A DNA stretch of 64,000 nucleotides, taken from assembly GCA_013335535.1 (NCBI GenBank), contig JAAXVL010000001.1, positions 575,764-639,763 of the forward strand, read 5' to 3'. Origin of the DNA: Azonexaceae bacterium. GTDB lineage: Bacteria; Pseudomonadota; Gammaproteobacteria; Burkholderiales; Rhodocyclaceae. The notes beneath the pieces were generated by a model. The model was given only the letters and a program-made list of their open reading frames with translations. It made no database searches and was not told the DNA's origin. A program made the position numbers and the translations under genes. Below, piece after piece: positions 27,274 to 37,975 of this stretch; within the stretch, counting starts at the first letter, position 1, and the number at the start of each line of letters is the position of its first letter.

Positions 27274-28132
27274 AATCGACGCGCGCCACGCAGGAGCCGA
27301 GCTGGGTTCGTTATGCCCTTCTTACGGTCGGCCTTGGCTTCCTGTTCATCTTCCTCGGCCTGCCGCTCGTTGCCGTCTTCGTCGAGGCGCTGGCCCAGGG
27401 CGTGCCGGTCTATCTCGAAGCCTTGAAGGAACCGGAAACCCGTTCGGCTATCGGTCTCACTATCGGTATCGCGCTGGCCGTGCTGCCGTTCAATATCGTA
27501 TTCGGCGTCGGGGCAGCCTGGGCCATCGCCAAGTTCGAGTTCCGCGGCAAGAGCCTGCTCATCACGCTGATCGACCTACCGTTCGCGGTCAGCCCGGTCG
27601 TTGCCGGCCTCATCTTCATTCTGCTCTTCGGCGCGCAAGGCACCTTCGGTGAATGGCTTTCCGCACATGACCTGAAAATCATCTTCGCCGTGCCGGGCAT
27701 GATCCTCGCCACCCTGTTCATCACCTTCCCCTTTATCGCCCGCGAGCTGATTCCGCTCATGCAGTCGCAGGGCAAGGACGAGGAAGAGGCGGCGGTGTCG
27801 CTTGGCGCGTCCGGCTTCCAGATGTTCTGGCGCGTCACCCTGCCCAACATCAAGTGGGGCCTGCTTTACGGCGTGATTCTGTCGAACGCCCGGGCGATGG
27901 GCGAGTTCGGCGCCGTGTCGGTCGTGTCCGGCCATATCCGCGGCGAGACCAACACCCTGCCGCTGCACGTTGAAATCCTCTACAACGAATACAACGCCAT
28001 CGGCGCCTTCGCCGCGGCCTCCATCCTCGCCCTGCTGGCGCTCGTCACGCTGGTCGCCAAGACCATCGTCGAGTGGCGCATGAAAAAAGAAACCGAAATG
28101 CTGAACGCGGTGCTGGCACCGGAGAAAACCTG

Positions 28133-28133
<1 letters not shown>
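27270..28133 (+). CDS. cysW: Sulfate ABC transporter permease CysW
   Basis: The 287-residue protein has six membrane segments and the EAA loop [22 protein letters not shown]. The conserved C-terminal part reads [20 protein letters not shown], with [17 protein letters not shown]. It overlaps cysT by 4 bp, and its stop shares a base with the cysA start (TGATG). Confidence 0.95.
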
Positions 28134-29200
<1,067 letters not shown>

Positions 29201-29230
29201 TCCAGATCGGGAAAGCTGTCTTGGGCCGGA

Positions 29231-29239
29231 TGTTATAAT
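29231..29239 (+). promoter_or_regulatory. Extended -10 promoter of hemA
   Basis: TGTTATAAT is a perfect TATAAT box preceded by TGn, 33 bp upstream of the hemA GTG. No good -35 box is seen, as expected for an extended -10 promoter. Confidence 0.6.
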
Positions 29240-29272
29240 CAGCGCCCATTTCGTGCGCGCCAGCCCTATCCG

Positions 29273-30523
29273 GTGATTTTTACCCTCGGCATCAACCATC
29301 ATTCAGCACCCCTCGCCATCCGCGAGCGGGTGGCGTTTGGCGCCGACAAGCTGGGCCACGCGCTGGGCGACCTGACGCGCGAGCGGCCGGTGCGCGAGGT
29401 GGCGATCCTGTCCACGTGCAACCGGACCGAAATCTATTGCTCGGCCGAGTCGCCGGAAGTTGTCATCGACTGGCTGGCGCATTACCACCAGGTCGAACGT
29501 GCCGAGCTGGCGCCCTATATCTACACCCACGACCAGCCCGAGGCCATCCGCCATGCTTTCCGCGTTGCCAGCGGCCTCGACTCGATGGTCATTGGCGAGC
29601 CGCAAATTCTTGGTCAGATGAAGGATGCCGTGCGGGCGGCCGAAGAAAACGGCACGCTCGGTACGCAACTGCACAAGCTTTTCCAGCGCTCGTTCTCGGT
29701 CGCCAAGGAAGTCCGCTCGACGACGGCCATCGGCGCCAACATCGTGTCGATGGCCGCCGCCGGCGTCCATCTGGCCGAACGCATTTTCGAGTCGATTGCC
29801 GGCCAGCGCATCCTGTTCATCGGCGCCGGCGAAATGATCGAACTGTGCGCCGCTCACTTTTGTGCCGGCAAGCCGAAGCAGGTCACCATTGCCAACCGCA
29901 CGGTCGAGCGGGCGCGTGCCCTGGCCGAGCAGTACGGCGGCACGGCCATCCGTCTGGATGAGCTGGGCGAGCATCTGGCCGCCCACGACATTGTCGTTTC
30001 CTGTACGGGCAGCCCTTTGCCGATCATTGGTCTGGGCATGGTCGAGCGGGCGGTCAAGACGCGTCGCCATCGCCCGATGTTCATGGTCGACCTTGCCGTG
30101 CCGCGCGATATCGAAGAAGAAGTCGGGCAGCTCGACGATGTGTTTCTCTACACCGTCGACGATCTGGCGCAGGTCGTCGAAAGCGGCCTCGAGTCACGCC
30201 AGGCCGCGGTGGTCGATGCCGAAGCCATCATCGCCGACCGGGTAAAGGATTTTCTCGGCTGGCTGGCGTCGCGCGACACCGTGCCGGTCATCCGCTCGCT
30301 GCGCGATTCGGCCGAGCGCATGCGCCGCCACGAGATGGAGCATGCGATGAAGTTGCTGGCCAAGGGCGAGGCGCCGGAAAAGGTCCTCGAGCACCTGTCG
30401 CAACGCTTGACCAACAAGTTCCTGCACGCGCCGACGCAGGCGCTGAATTCAGCTGACGGTGGCGAACGGACTGAATTGCAGTCCGCGGTAAGCCGACTGT
30501 TCCATCTCCACGCTGGTGACTGA
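29273..30523 (+). CDS. hemA: Glutamyl-tRNA reductase
   Basis: HemA reduces glutamyl-tRNA to glutamate-1-semialdehyde, the first committed step of C5 heme synthesis. The GTG at 29273 gives [20 protein letters not shown]. The catalytic cysteine lies in [12 protein letters not shown], and the NADPH domain is marked by [12 protein letters not shown]. The 416-residue length fits. Its last 75 bp are also read on the other strand by the diguanylate cyclase gene; both frames are open to their stops. The HemA tail ([18 protein letters not shown]) looks normal, so the overlap is genuine. Confidence 0.96.
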   Translation: MIFTLGINHHSAPLAIRERVAFGADKLGHALGDLTRERPVREVAILSTCNRTEIYCSAESPEVVIDWLAHYHQVERAELAPYIYTHDQPEAIRHAFRVASGLDSMVIGEPQILGQMKDAVRAAEENGTLGTQLHKLFQRSFSVAKEVRSTTAIGANIVSMAAAGVHLAERIFESIAGQRILFIGAGEMIELCAAHFCAGKPKQVTIANRTVERARALAEQYGGTAIRLDELGEHLAAHDIVVSCTGSPLPIIGLGMVERAVKTRRHRPMFMVDLAVPRDIEEEVGQLDDVFLYTVDDLAQVVESGLESRQAAVVDAEAIIADRVKDFLGWLASRDTVPVIRSLRDSAERMRRHEMEHAMKLLAKGEAPEKVLEHLSQRLTNKFLHAPTQALNSADGGERTELQSAVSRLFHLHAGD

Positions 30524-32143
30524 GAGCCCGCTTTCCGGCTCGGCGCGAAGCAGGCAGTTCCGTCCATTGCGCTTGGCCTGAAGCAGGGCGGCATCGGCCG
30601 CCTGAATGATGCTCGAGGCGGTGATGAAATAGGGCAGGGCGGCGATGCCGCAACTGAAGGTGGCCTGCACCGATCCCTGGGCATGTGCGTGGGGTAGCGC
30701 CGAAAAATCCTGACGTATCTGGTCGAGCAGGACGGTGGCCCGTTCCAGTTCGGTGTCGGGCAGGGCAACGATGAATTCCTCGCCGCCGTAGCGCCCGATC
30801 AGGTCGGTATTGCGCAGGCGGCCACGCAGTAGCCAGGACAGGCTGCGGATGACCTGGTCGCCGACCGGGTGGCCGAAGCGGTCGTTGATCGACTTGAAGC
30901 GGTCGATATCGATCATGGCGACGACCAGGCGACCGTTCGGCATGGCGTCGTGCATCATGCGTTCGATCTGATCCTTGGCCGTGGCGTGGTTGAGCAGGCC
31001 GGTCAGGCTGTCGTGACGGGTCGAGTGCAGCATTTCGCGGTAGCGCTGGATCTTGGTCTTGACTACCGCCGCCAGAATGATGGGATTGGTCGGCTTGGTC
31101 AGGAACTGGTCGCCACCGAGGCGTAAAGCCTCGACCTGCTGCGCAATGTCGCTTTCACTCGACAGGTAGATGACCGGCAGCGAATGGTATTCAGGAACCT
31201 GGCGCAGGGCGCTGGTGACTTCGACGCCGCTGCAGAAGGGCATGTACATGTCCATCAGGATGGCGTCAGGCTTGTATTCGGCGGCCACTTCGAGCAGTAG
31301 CCGGGGGTCGTTGATGGCCCGGCTGTCGATCCCATGCTGGGACAAGGAACGCCGGACGTGGGCGATGGCCGTGGCTGAATCCTCGACGATCAGCACACGA
31401 TGGGTTTCCTGTTCCTGCGTCTGGGCCAGATCGAGAATGCGCGACACCACGTCGCTGACGGTGTCGCCCAGCGGCACACAGGTGTCGGCGCCAGCACGCT
31501 GGAGCAGGACGATGCTTTGCAGGTTGCTCGGTACCGACAGGCAATAGAAATAGCTGCTCGGAAATTCGGTACGCAAGGCCATCATGCTGGCAATCGCTCT
31601 GGGCGGATAAGCCCTTCCTTCGTGCTCGGGGATGAAAAGGATGGCCAGCGGCGGCTCGTCGGTGCTCGGTGTTTCATCCCAGCGAAGGTGCTGAGGAACA
31701 AAGCCGAAAAAGCCAAGTTGCTCGCTCAGCGTTTTGCTCGCCGGGTGGTTGGGGCGCGATACGATCACGATGCGCCGCGGCTGCTGGCAGGTATTTTCGC
31801 GCTCGACAAGCTCGTCGGTCTGACGTCTGGTCGGGAGGGGCGGGGTTTCGTGGCGGCGAAGTTCGCTCAGGATGATGGCCAATTGCCGGGCGATGGAATT
31901 TGCCTGATCGTGCGGGATGGGGTGCATCGAACTGTCGCCGTATAGCGTCAGCGCGGTGTTTTCGAGTTCCTGGCAGGCGCGGACGAGGCCGGGCAGGTGA
32001 CGGCGGGTGAGTCGCTCGGTCAGTCCGTTGAGCGACAGCGTGAACTCGACGAAAAGATCGACTTCTCCCGCGGCCCGATAGTTCTCCCAGCGCGACTCCA
32101 GAGTGGCAGCCAGCGTGATGATGGAGGGTGGGATATGGGGCAT
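30449..32143 (-). CDS. Response-regulator diguanylate cyclase (REC-GGDEF)
   Basis: The 564-residue protein has a helical N-terminus (1-110) and a degenerate receiver-like domain (about 130-235). A receiver domain follows at about 247-365, with the acceptor Asp in [12 protein letters not shown]. The GGDEF domain (about 390-535) has the active motif GGEEF near 453 and the inhibitory I-site RNTD five residues upstream. It should make cyclic di-GMP with product inhibition. The gene is inserted on the opposite strand between hemA and prfA and overlaps the hemA 3' end by 75 bp. A good sigma70 promoter is present upstream. Confidence 0.92.
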   Translation of the reverse strand: MPHIPPSIITLAATLESRWENYRAAGEVDLFVEFTLSLNGLTERLTRRHLPGLVRACQELENTALTLYGDSSMHPIPHDQANSIARQLAIILSELRRHETPPLPTRRQTDELVERENTCQQPRRIVIVSRPNHPASKTLSEQLGFFGFVPQHLRWDETPSTDEPPLAILFIPEHEGRAYPPRAIASMMALRTEFPSSYFYCLSVPSNLQSIVLLQRAGADTCVPLGDTVSDVVSRILDLAQTQEQETHRVLIVEDSATAIAHVRRSLSQHGIDSRAINDPRLLLEVAAEYKPDAILMDMYMPFCSGVEVTSALRQVPEYHSLPVIYLSSESDIAQQVEALRLGGDQFLTKPTNPIILAAVVKTKIQRYREMLHSTRHDSLTGLLNHATAKDQIERMMHDAMPNGRLVVAMIDIDRFKSINDRFGHPVGDQVIRSLSWLLRGRLRNTDLIGRYGGEEFIVALPDTELERATVLLDQIRQDFSALPHAHAQGSVQATFSCGIAALPYFITASSIIQAADAALLQAKRNGRNCLLRAEPESGLSVTSVEMEQSAYRGLQFSPFATVS

Positions 32144-32169
32144 CGGTCAGGGTAATTCGCAATCGGCCG

Positions 32170-32198
32170 ATTATGCTCGGCGAATCTTTCCGTGGCAA
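32170..32198 (-). promoter_or_regulatory. Sigma70 promoter of the diguanylate cyclase gene
   Basis: On the minus strand TTGCCA (32198-32193) and CATAAT (32175-32170) are separated by 17 bp. The predicted start lies about 20 bp before the ATG at 32143. Confidence 0.65.
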
Positions 32199-32275
32199 TT
32201 GCCATCCATCGCCGACGAACGGTGTTCTCGGGTACCATTACGCCCCCTGTGACCATTTGCTGACCCGCTTGCCTC

Positions 32276-33361
32276 ATGAAATCGAGCATCCGCCAAAAAC
32301 TCGAACTGCTGGTCGATCGCCTCGATGAAATCGACCGCATGCTGTCGGCGCCGAGCACGGCAGGGGACATGGACCAGTTCCGCAAGCTGTCGCGCGAACG
32401 CTCCGAAATCGAGCCGGTCATCGTCCAGTTCAACGCTTTCCGCCAGGCTGAAAACGATCTGGCTGAAGCCGAGGCGATGCGCGACGATCCGGAAATGCGT
32501 GATTTCGCCGAAGAGGAAATCGCCAGCGCCAAGGCGCGTCTGCCCGAGCTCGAAATCGAATTGCAGAAGCTCTTGCTGCCGAAAGACCCGAATGACGAGC
32601 GCAGCGTGCTGCTCGAAATCCGCGCCGGGACCGGCGGCGACGAGTCGGCGCTGTTCGCCGGCGACTTGTTCCGCATGTATTCGCGCTACGCTGAACGTCA
32701 GCGCTGGCAGGTCGAGGTCATGTCGGCCAGCGAGTCGGAACTGGGTGGCTACCGCGAAATCATCTGCCGGCTGGCCGGCAACGGCGCCTACTCTCGACTG
32801 AAGTTCGAGTCGGGCGGCCATCGTGTCCAGCGGGTACCGGAAACCGAAACGCAAGGTCGAATCCATACCTCGGCGTGCACCGTGGCCGTGATGCCGGAGG
32901 TCGATGAAGTCGAGGATGTGAACCTCAACCCGGCCGACCTGCGCATCGATACCTTCCGTGCCTCGGGTGCCGGTGGCCAGCACATCAACAAGACCGATTC
33001 GGCCGTGCGCATCACGCATATCCCGACCGGCATCGTCGCCGAATGCCAGGACGGCCGTTCGCAGCACGCTAACAAGGCCTCGGCCATGAAGGTGCTGGCG
33101 GCGCGCATCAAGGACGTCCAGGTGCGCGCGCAGCAGGCGCACATTTCGAGCACGCGCAAGAGCCTGATCGGTTCCGGCGACCGCTCCGAGCGCATCCGCA
33201 CCTACAATTTCCCGCAGGGGCGGATTACCGATCACCGCATCAACCTGACGCTGTACAAGATCGCCGCGATCATGGACGGTGACATGGACGAACTGCTCGG
33301 TGCGCTGGCGGCCGAACATCAGGCTGACTTGCTGGCCGAGCTGGCCGAAGCCAGTGGGTGA
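32276..33361 (+). CDS. prfA: Peptide chain release factor 1
   Basis: RF1 releases peptides at UAA and UAG codons. The 361-residue protein has the GGQ motif ([18 protein letters not shown]), the target of PrmC methylation. The start at 32276 gives [20 protein letters not shown], typical of the family. In many betaproteobacteria prfA is followed directly by prmC; here an accessory block of about 7 kb separates them. A bidirectional terminator follows. Confidence 0.97.
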   Translation: MKSSIRQKLELLVDRLDEIDRMLSAPSTAGDMDQFRKLSRERSEIEPVIVQFNAFRQAENDLAEAEAMRDDPEMRDFAEEEIASAKARLPELEIELQKLLLPKDPNDERSVLLEIRAGTGGDESALFAGDLFRMYSRYAERQRWQVEVMSASESELGGYREIICRLAGNGAYSRLKFESGGHRVQRVPETETQGRIHTSACTVAVMPEVDEVEDVNLNPADLRIDTFRASGAGGQHINKTDSAVRITHIPTGIVAECQDGRSQHANKASAMKVLAARIKDVQVRAQQAHISSTRKSLIGSGDRSERIRTYNFPQGRITDHRINLTLYKIAAIMDGDMDELLGALAAEHQADLLAELAEASG

Positions 33362-33365
33362 TATA

Positions 33366-33397
33366 AAAAATGCGACCGAAAGTTGGTCGCATTTTTC
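33366..33397. terminator. Bidirectional intrinsic terminator after prfA
   Basis: AAAAAATGCGACC pairs with GGTCGCATTTTT around GAAAGTT. Runs on both strands let it serve prfA and the convergent PEP-CTERM gene. Confidence 0.9.
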
Positions 33398-33412
33398 TTG
33401 GAGTAGCGGAAG

Positions 33413-34212
33413 TTATTGAGCTTTGCGGCGCTTTGCAATGCTGCCCAACAACGCCAGACCCGCCAGCATCATGGCGTAACTTTCCGGCTCGGGAACTGCG
33501 GCTACGTTCAAAGTTGCGTTGAGGCCGAATTTGTTTGTGCTGCCGTAATTCGTAAAATCGTTGCCGCCTACGAAAACGGAATAAGTGCCTGGACCCAGCA
33601 GGAAAGTGCCACTTGCGGAACCGTTCAGGTCGCTGTCATAAGCGGATCCCTTGTAGGCGAAACTGGTCAGCGCCGATAGATTACCCACCGGGTCGCCGTC
33701 GCCGCCAACTTTCCAGTCGCCCGTGGCATTCCAGACTCCGCGATAAGCCTGGAATGGCAAGTTCGCATCGCCAGGATTCGTGTTGAGAAGCCAAGCTGCC
33801 GAAGCCGCGGAGAAGTCATAATCGGCACTGGTTTGTGGGGCTGAATGAGGCGAAACCGATGCCTTGCCCTCGTAGATCGAGAAGCCGGGCAAAAGGCCGG
33901 TGACATTGCCGACACCCGTATTGAAGGCGGTGTTGGCCTGCACGGAAAAGGTGACCGAGGATGTATTGGTCAGTACGAACGTAAAGGCTGCAGCCTTGTG
34001 ACTATCGCCCCAGACAAAATTGTCTGATGCCGAGTTGTCGGCAGCATCTGCCCAGCCAGCATTGCTGGTTACGGATTTGCCAGTGATTGTGCTGCCGAAT
34101 GTCGTAATGCCATCTACGCTACCGAAGTCGCGGCCTGAGTATCCGATATGGGCGAAAGCTGGTACGGCCGAAACCAGGCCAAGAATTGCGAAAACAGATT
34201 TTTGATTTTCAT
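33413..34212 (-). CDS. PEP-CTERM surface protein with an apparent frameshift near the start
   Basis: The protein ends in VAAVPEPESYAMMLAGLALLGSIAKRRKAQ-type sequence, shown here in two parts: the PEP motif VPEPES, then a hydrophobic helix and an Arg/Lys tail. This is the exosortase sorting signal. The open frame begins upstream of the only local ATG in it (33943). Reading further upstream gives a perfect signal peptide (SVFAILGLVSAVPAFAHIG), but the ATG at 34212 is one base out of frame with it. One extra A in the A5 run at 34199-34203 (minus strand) would restore MKIKKSVFAILGLV and a product of about 266 residues. A sequencing error, slippage or a real mutation could explain this. Function is unknown. 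Confidence 0.65.
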
Positions 34213-34459
34213 TGAATTCCCCGTGGGTATTTGCAATACATTTATTTGAATATCAACTTAAGTTATTGACTATTAATGTTAATTGTTCCACGATTGGGGG
34301 CTGATCGACTCTGCTGTGAAGCGTTGATTTCTTCAATGTGACAAATTGTCACGGGCTTTTTTTCCAATGCCAGAGATGAGCGGTATGGGACAAAAACTGG
34401 CAATGCACAACAATCATCACGAATTCGAATGCCAGGAAGCCTTCTGTGATCGCGCAATC

Positions 34460-35320
34460 TTATGCATGCTCGCCGGCTAACCCACTCTGCCTTAGTTGAA
34501 ATACGGCTTGGGCGCGATTGATCGCGCCCAGCTTGCGGAAAATCCGATACAGGTGGTTTCTTACCGTTACGGGGCTGACGCAGAGGATGTGGCCGATTTC
34601 CGGGTTGGTCTTGCCAAGACTTACCCAGCGCATGATTTCCTGTTCGCGACGGGTCAGCCCCTCGAATGCGCTAGGGGATGTGACATGCTGTGTGTCGGGG
34701 TGTTGAGTGGTATGAACCAATTCCGTATTTTCCAAAGCCATCAAACGCTGCATGGGTAAATGGGATACCCGTCGGAATGCAGCATCGACAAAAGGTAAGA
34801 GTAGCTTTAGTCCTTTTGTGTCAAACGAGTCGACGAACAGGGCGTCAGTTAAAAACACGTAAAGACACTCGGCATCGCCCCTTTCGTCCCTCATGCCATG
34901 GACGACCGCCCAGTGCATTGGTGCCAAATACTTGGCCGCCCCGTTCTCCGTTGCTCCCGGGGCTTCGTTGTCGAAGGCGCCACTTTTCAATGGAAAGGAA
35001 ACTGGTTCCGAGCCGGCCGTTTTCCATGTTTCAAAGGTCTGGAGCAGAAACGGCAGGACCACTTCGGTGGATACCGTGGTGGTTCGCAAACTCGTCAGTG
35101 GTGACACCACATCCAGAAATATCTGGCCAGACACGAAATTTCCCCATGCTGCAATCAGCACCGTGTGAGGCACAAGTTCCTGAACGCCACCTTGCAACCA
35201 ATGGAGGAGTTCCCAATGAGACTCGATGGCAAGCGAGTTGTGGATTGTCTCCAGTAGCCGTAGCTGTTGATGCATCGAGGATTTGTTCCGGGTTGATTCT
35301 CTGAAATTCACGAAATGCAT
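34460..35320 (-). CDS. epsA: EpsA-type LuxR-family regulator linked to PEP-CTERM systems
   Basis: The 286-residue product (start 35320; the next ATG, 35275, is an equally possible start giving 271 residues) matches the EpsA family described next to exosortase B loci. The N-terminal half has HWELLHWLQGGVQELVPHT, followed by IAAWGNFVSGQIFLDVV. The C-terminus has a LuxR helix-turn-helix (LTRREQEIMRWVSLGKTNPE, VSPVTVRNHLYRIFRKLG). It is divergent from the PEP-CTERM trio and near the frameshifted PEP-CTERM gene, so it probably controls them. The upstream in-frame extension (to 35446) lacks family similarity. Confidence 0.82.
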   Translation of the reverse strand: MHFVNFRESTRNKSSMHQQLRLLETIHNSLAIESHWELLHWLQGGVQELVPHTVLIAAWGNFVSGQIFLDVVSPLTSLRTTTVSTEVVLPFLLQTFETWKTAGSEPVSFPLKSGAFDNEAPGATENGAAKYLAPMHWAVVHGMRDERGDAECLYVFLTDALFVDSFDTKGLKLLLPFVDAAFRRVSHLPMQRLMALENTELVHTTQHPDTQHVTSPSAFEGLTRREQEIMRWVSLGKTNPEIGHILCVSPVTVRNHLYRIFRKLGAINRAQAVFQLRQSGLAGEHA

Positions 35321-35485
35321 TGAAGAGTGCAGTGAACGGTTGCCGCTGGTACGGAGGTCACCCCGAAACAACCCCGGCGAATATACGGAATGGATGGTGA
35401 GCTGGGCAACTGAAACCCGTGTGGCATATCGTCGCACCCCCTGCAAATAGGGTCATTCGAACCATTACCGGTCTTGTTGGTACGC

Positions 35486-35491
35486 TGTAAT
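35486..35491 (+). promoter_or_regulatory. Possible -10 box for the PEP-CTERM trio
   Basis: TGTAAT matches TATAAT at five of six bases in the divergent gap of about 265 bp. The -35 region is poor. An ACCC-N10-GGGT dyad at 35436-35453 could be an operator for the divergent EpsA regulator. Both are tentative. Confidence 0.25.
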
Positions 35492-35585
35492 TTCGCGGTC
35501 TGGATAGATCGGGTGGGTGTGAAAAGACCTCGCATAGAACCAACCCGGTCTCCGACAGGCTGTTCAAATTTCAGGGAGAACTACA

Positions 35586-36356
35586 ATGATTCGCCAAATC
35601 GACCTTCCGTCGCTGAGCGGGTTCGCACTCAAATTCGCTGGACTGCTTTCGCTTGCTGTCGCAGCGTCAGCAGCAAATGCATCGGTGACGACCTATAACG
35701 TTACGCAGACCTATAACCAGGCGGTGTACAACACCTCGCATCCTGACTGGGACACGGTCTTTACCGGCTCTTTCAGCTTCGACAACGTCACTAACACGGT
35801 TTCAGGGCTGACCGGCAAACTTTCGCAAGCTATGGATGGCGCCCCTGTTCCCGGTGCTTCCAACTGGATTGACCTGACCTATCAGCTTTCGTCGATCAAT
35901 GACGGCACAGGCCTGGTCGTCACGGTGTTCAAGAACAATTCCGTTGATACGTTCTTGCCCTCTGCCACCCGTCCTCACTCGGGCGGCACTTTCGGGAGCA
36001 ATGGTGCCATGGGGCCGTACGCCATCACCAGTGGCACTCAGAATGCCTTCGCTACGATTTATGTTCCGTTGCAGAACCCCACCATGACGCTCGCGCAAGC
36101 GCAGATCGACAAGCTCGCCTATGGCGATTGCACGGCTGCCGCGCTGATGCCGCGCAACGGCTCGGGTACCAAATGCATGGCCGGGTGGGTCGCATTTGAC
36201 AGTCAAGGCAACCGTGTGCCCGGAGGAACGATGATGGGTACCTTGCCAATTACGCAAACCATCACGGCGGCGGTACCGGAACCGGAAAGCTGTGCCATGT
36301 TCCTGGCGGGCTTGGGCCTGATGGGCTTCGTGGCGCGCCGTCGCCAGTCGGCCTGA
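35586..36356 (+). CDS. PEP-CTERM protein, paralogue 1 of 3
   Basis: The 256-residue product has a signal peptide (cleavage near residue 36, ANA-SVTTYN) and ends with VPEPESCAMFLAGLGLMGF followed by an Arg tail, the exosortase sorting signal. It shares with the next two genes the block LAQAQIDKLAYGDC, a later KCMAGW and a central beta-rich body. It is the most diverged of the three: it lacks the DSIFIGSFD motif but has DTVFTGSFSFD in the same place. A ribosome site AGGGAG precedes the ATG. It starts a three-gene cluster with 24-30 bp gaps. Function is unknown; the Cys/Met pattern and the downstream copper receptor suggest metal binding. Confidence 0.85.
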   Translation: MIRQIDLPSLSGFALKFAGLLSLAVAASAANASVTTYNVTQTYNQAVYNTSHPDWDTVFTGSFSFDNVTNTVSGLTGKLSQAMDGAPVPGASNWIDLTYQLSSINDGTGLVVTVFKNNSVDTFLPSATRPHSGGTFGSNGAMGPYAITSGTQNAFATIYVPLQNPTMTLAQAQIDKLAYGDCTAAALMPRNGSGTKCMAGWVAFDSQGNRVPGGTMMGTLPITQTITAAVPEPESCAMFLAGLGLMGFVARRRQSA

Positions 36357-36380
36357 TCCGGCTGGAAATAGGGCGCCACC

Positions 36381-37100
36381 ATGAAAATGCTCCTCCTTGC
36401 CGGCAGCGCGCTTGCGCTGCTTGGCGCCCCGGTCGCCCAGGCCGCCGTCAGCACTTACAGCGTGATGACGACCTGGGCCGAACCGGAAACAGCGCCGAAC
36501 GATTCGATCTTCATCGGCAGCTTCGACTTTGACTCGACAACCAAGACGGTAAGCAACCTGAAGGGTGTTCTCAGCGAGTCGATGACCGGAAATGGCGTTG
36601 GTTATCCGAACGACAGCATGACCTGGCTAACACTGGGTAACCAACTCGTTTCCTGGTACGACGGCACGCTTGGCGGGACTTTTGCTGCCACGTTCAAGAA
36701 TTCGACCACCACCACCTTTACGAAGTCATTCGGAGGCGACACATGGTTGCCCGGCGGAGAGGTGGTTTATGCCGGTTTTCCGAACGCGGCAGCCAACCCC
36801 GGCAACGCCTATGCGTTGATCTTTGTCCCGGACAATCCGCTCGCTCAGCTCACCCAGGCGCAGGTCGACAAGCTTGCCTACGCCGACTGCGCGACGGGCG
36901 GGATGATGGGGGCGACCTGCATGACCGGCACCAGCATCGCTGGCTATGGCACCCTCGGCACGATGGGCGGCTTTCCTCTTTCGCAAACCATTGCCGCGGT
37001 ACCCGAGCCCGACACCTATGCCATGTTCATGGCTGGCCTGGGCCTGATGGGGTTTATTTCCCGCCGGCGCGGATCGAAGCGCTTCAAGCTTTTCGGCTGA
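36381..37100 (+). CDS. PEP-CTERM protein, paralogue 2 of 3
   Basis: The 239-residue product has a signal peptide (MKMLLLAGSALALLGAPVAQA). The body is shared with paralogue 3: DSIFIGSFDFDSTTKTVSNL, SMTWLTLGNQLVSWYDG and PGNAYALIFVPDNPLAQLTQ. A Cys/Met motif follows: ADCATGGMMGATCMTG. The sorting signal is VPEPDTYAMFMAGLGLMGF and an Arg-rich tail. Secreted and surface-processed by an exosortase encoded elsewhere is the expected fate. The spacing of the two cysteines and the MM/CM pattern look like a soft-metal site, but this is inference. Confidence 0.85.
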   Translation: MKMLLLAGSALALLGAPVAQAAVSTYSVMTTWAEPETAPNDSIFIGSFDFDSTTKTVSNLKGVLSESMTGNGVGYPNDSMTWLTLGNQLVSWYDGTLGGTFAATFKNSTTTTFTKSFGGDTWLPGGEVVYAGFPNAAANPGNAYALIFVPDNPLAQLTQAQVDKLAYADCATGGMMGATCMTGTSIAGYGTLGTMGGFPLSQTIAAVPEPDTYAMFMAGLGLMGFISRRRGSKRFKLFG

Positions 37101-37130
37101 TTCGTCAATTCTCTTGGAAGGGAAACTGTA

Positions 37131-37892
37131 ATGAAGAAAACCATACTCGCCACGGCAATGCTGTCGCTGTTGGCTGCTGCTCCTCTGGCTCAGGCGGCCA
37201 CCAGCTCCTACAACGTCCAGACGACATGGTATGAGCCGGACACGCAGCCGCGTGACTCAATTTTCATCGGCTCGTTCGACTACGATTCGACCACCCATGT
37301 CGTGACGAATCTGAAGGGCATTCTTAGCGAGTCCATGTCGGGTGACACGATAGCCTATCCGAACGACAACATGGCTTGGCTGACACTCAACAATCAGTTG
37401 GTCAGTTGGTACGATGCCTCGCTCAAAGGCACTTTCGCCGCAACGTTCAAGAACACCACGACCGCAACGTTTTGCGACTCCGCAATGTGTGGCAGCCCGG
37501 CCGACAACTGGTCACCTCAGACTGGCGTGGATGTTGGAGGCGTTTACAATGGTTTCCCGAAAGTTGCCAAAAACCCCGGAAATGCCTATGCGCTGATCTT
37601 TGTGCCGAATGACCCGCTGACGGCATTGACGCAGGCTCAACTCGACAAAGTGGCCTACGCCGACTGCGCACCGCTGAGTGGGCCGGGTGGGTTCGGTGGT
37701 GGCGGCATGATGGGCGCCGTCTGCATGACCGGCACCAGCGTCGCAGGGTATGGCGCGGTGGGTACGATGAGTGGTTACCCGGTGTCCCAGTCCATTACGG
37801 CGGCAGTGCCAGAACCCGAGTCCTATGCCATGTTCCTGGCCGGCCTGGGCCTGATGGGCTTCGTTGCCCGTCGGCGCAAGACAATCCCCTGA
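37131..37892 (+). CDS. PEP-CTERM protein, paralogue 3 of 3
   Basis: The 253-residue product has a strong ribosome site (GAAGGGA) and a signal peptide ending AQAA. Its body is close to paralogue 2 (DSIFIGSFDYDSTTHVVTNL, LVSWYDASLKGTFAATF). It has an extra cysteine pair (FCDSAMCGS, absent from paralogue 2) and a Gly/Met-rich Cys motif ADCAPLSGPGGFGGGGMMG then AVCMTG. The C-terminal sorting signal is VPEPESYAMFLAGLGLMGF plus an Arg/Lys tail. It probably arose by tandem duplication with paralogue 2. A terminator separates it from the TonB receptor gene. Confidence 0.85.
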   Translation: MKKTILATAMLSLLAAAPLAQAATSSYNVQTTWYEPDTQPRDSIFIGSFDYDSTTHVVTNLKGILSESMSGDTIAYPNDNMAWLTLNNQLVSWYDASLKGTFAATFKNTTTATFCDSAMCGSPADNWSPQTGVDVGGVYNGFPKVAKNPGNAYALIFVPNDPLTALTQAQLDKVAYADCAPLSGPGGFGGGGMMGAVCMTGTSVAGYGAVGTMSGYPVSQSITAAVPEPESYAMFLAGLGLMGFVARRRKTIP

Positions 37893-37926
37893 GAACTGCC
37901 GACGCGGAACGCAATCCTGCCTAGGT

Positions 37927-37959
37927 AGGCGGCGGAGGCGAAAGCCCCGCCGCCTTTTT
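37927..37959 (+). terminator. Intrinsic terminator after the PEP-CTERM trio
   Basis: AGGCGGCGG (37927-37935) pairs with CCGCCGCCT (37947-37955), followed by TTTT. Confidence 0.85.
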
Positions 37960-37975
37960 GCATTTGACGAAAACC

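Noticed and set aside
35426..35445. Sigma54-like TGGCATATCGTCGCA before the PEP-CTERM trio
   Set aside because: GG and GC are 9 bp apart rather than 10.
35321..35446. N-terminal extension of EpsA to 35446
   Set aside because: No family similarity in the extension and it overlaps the divergent regulatory gap.
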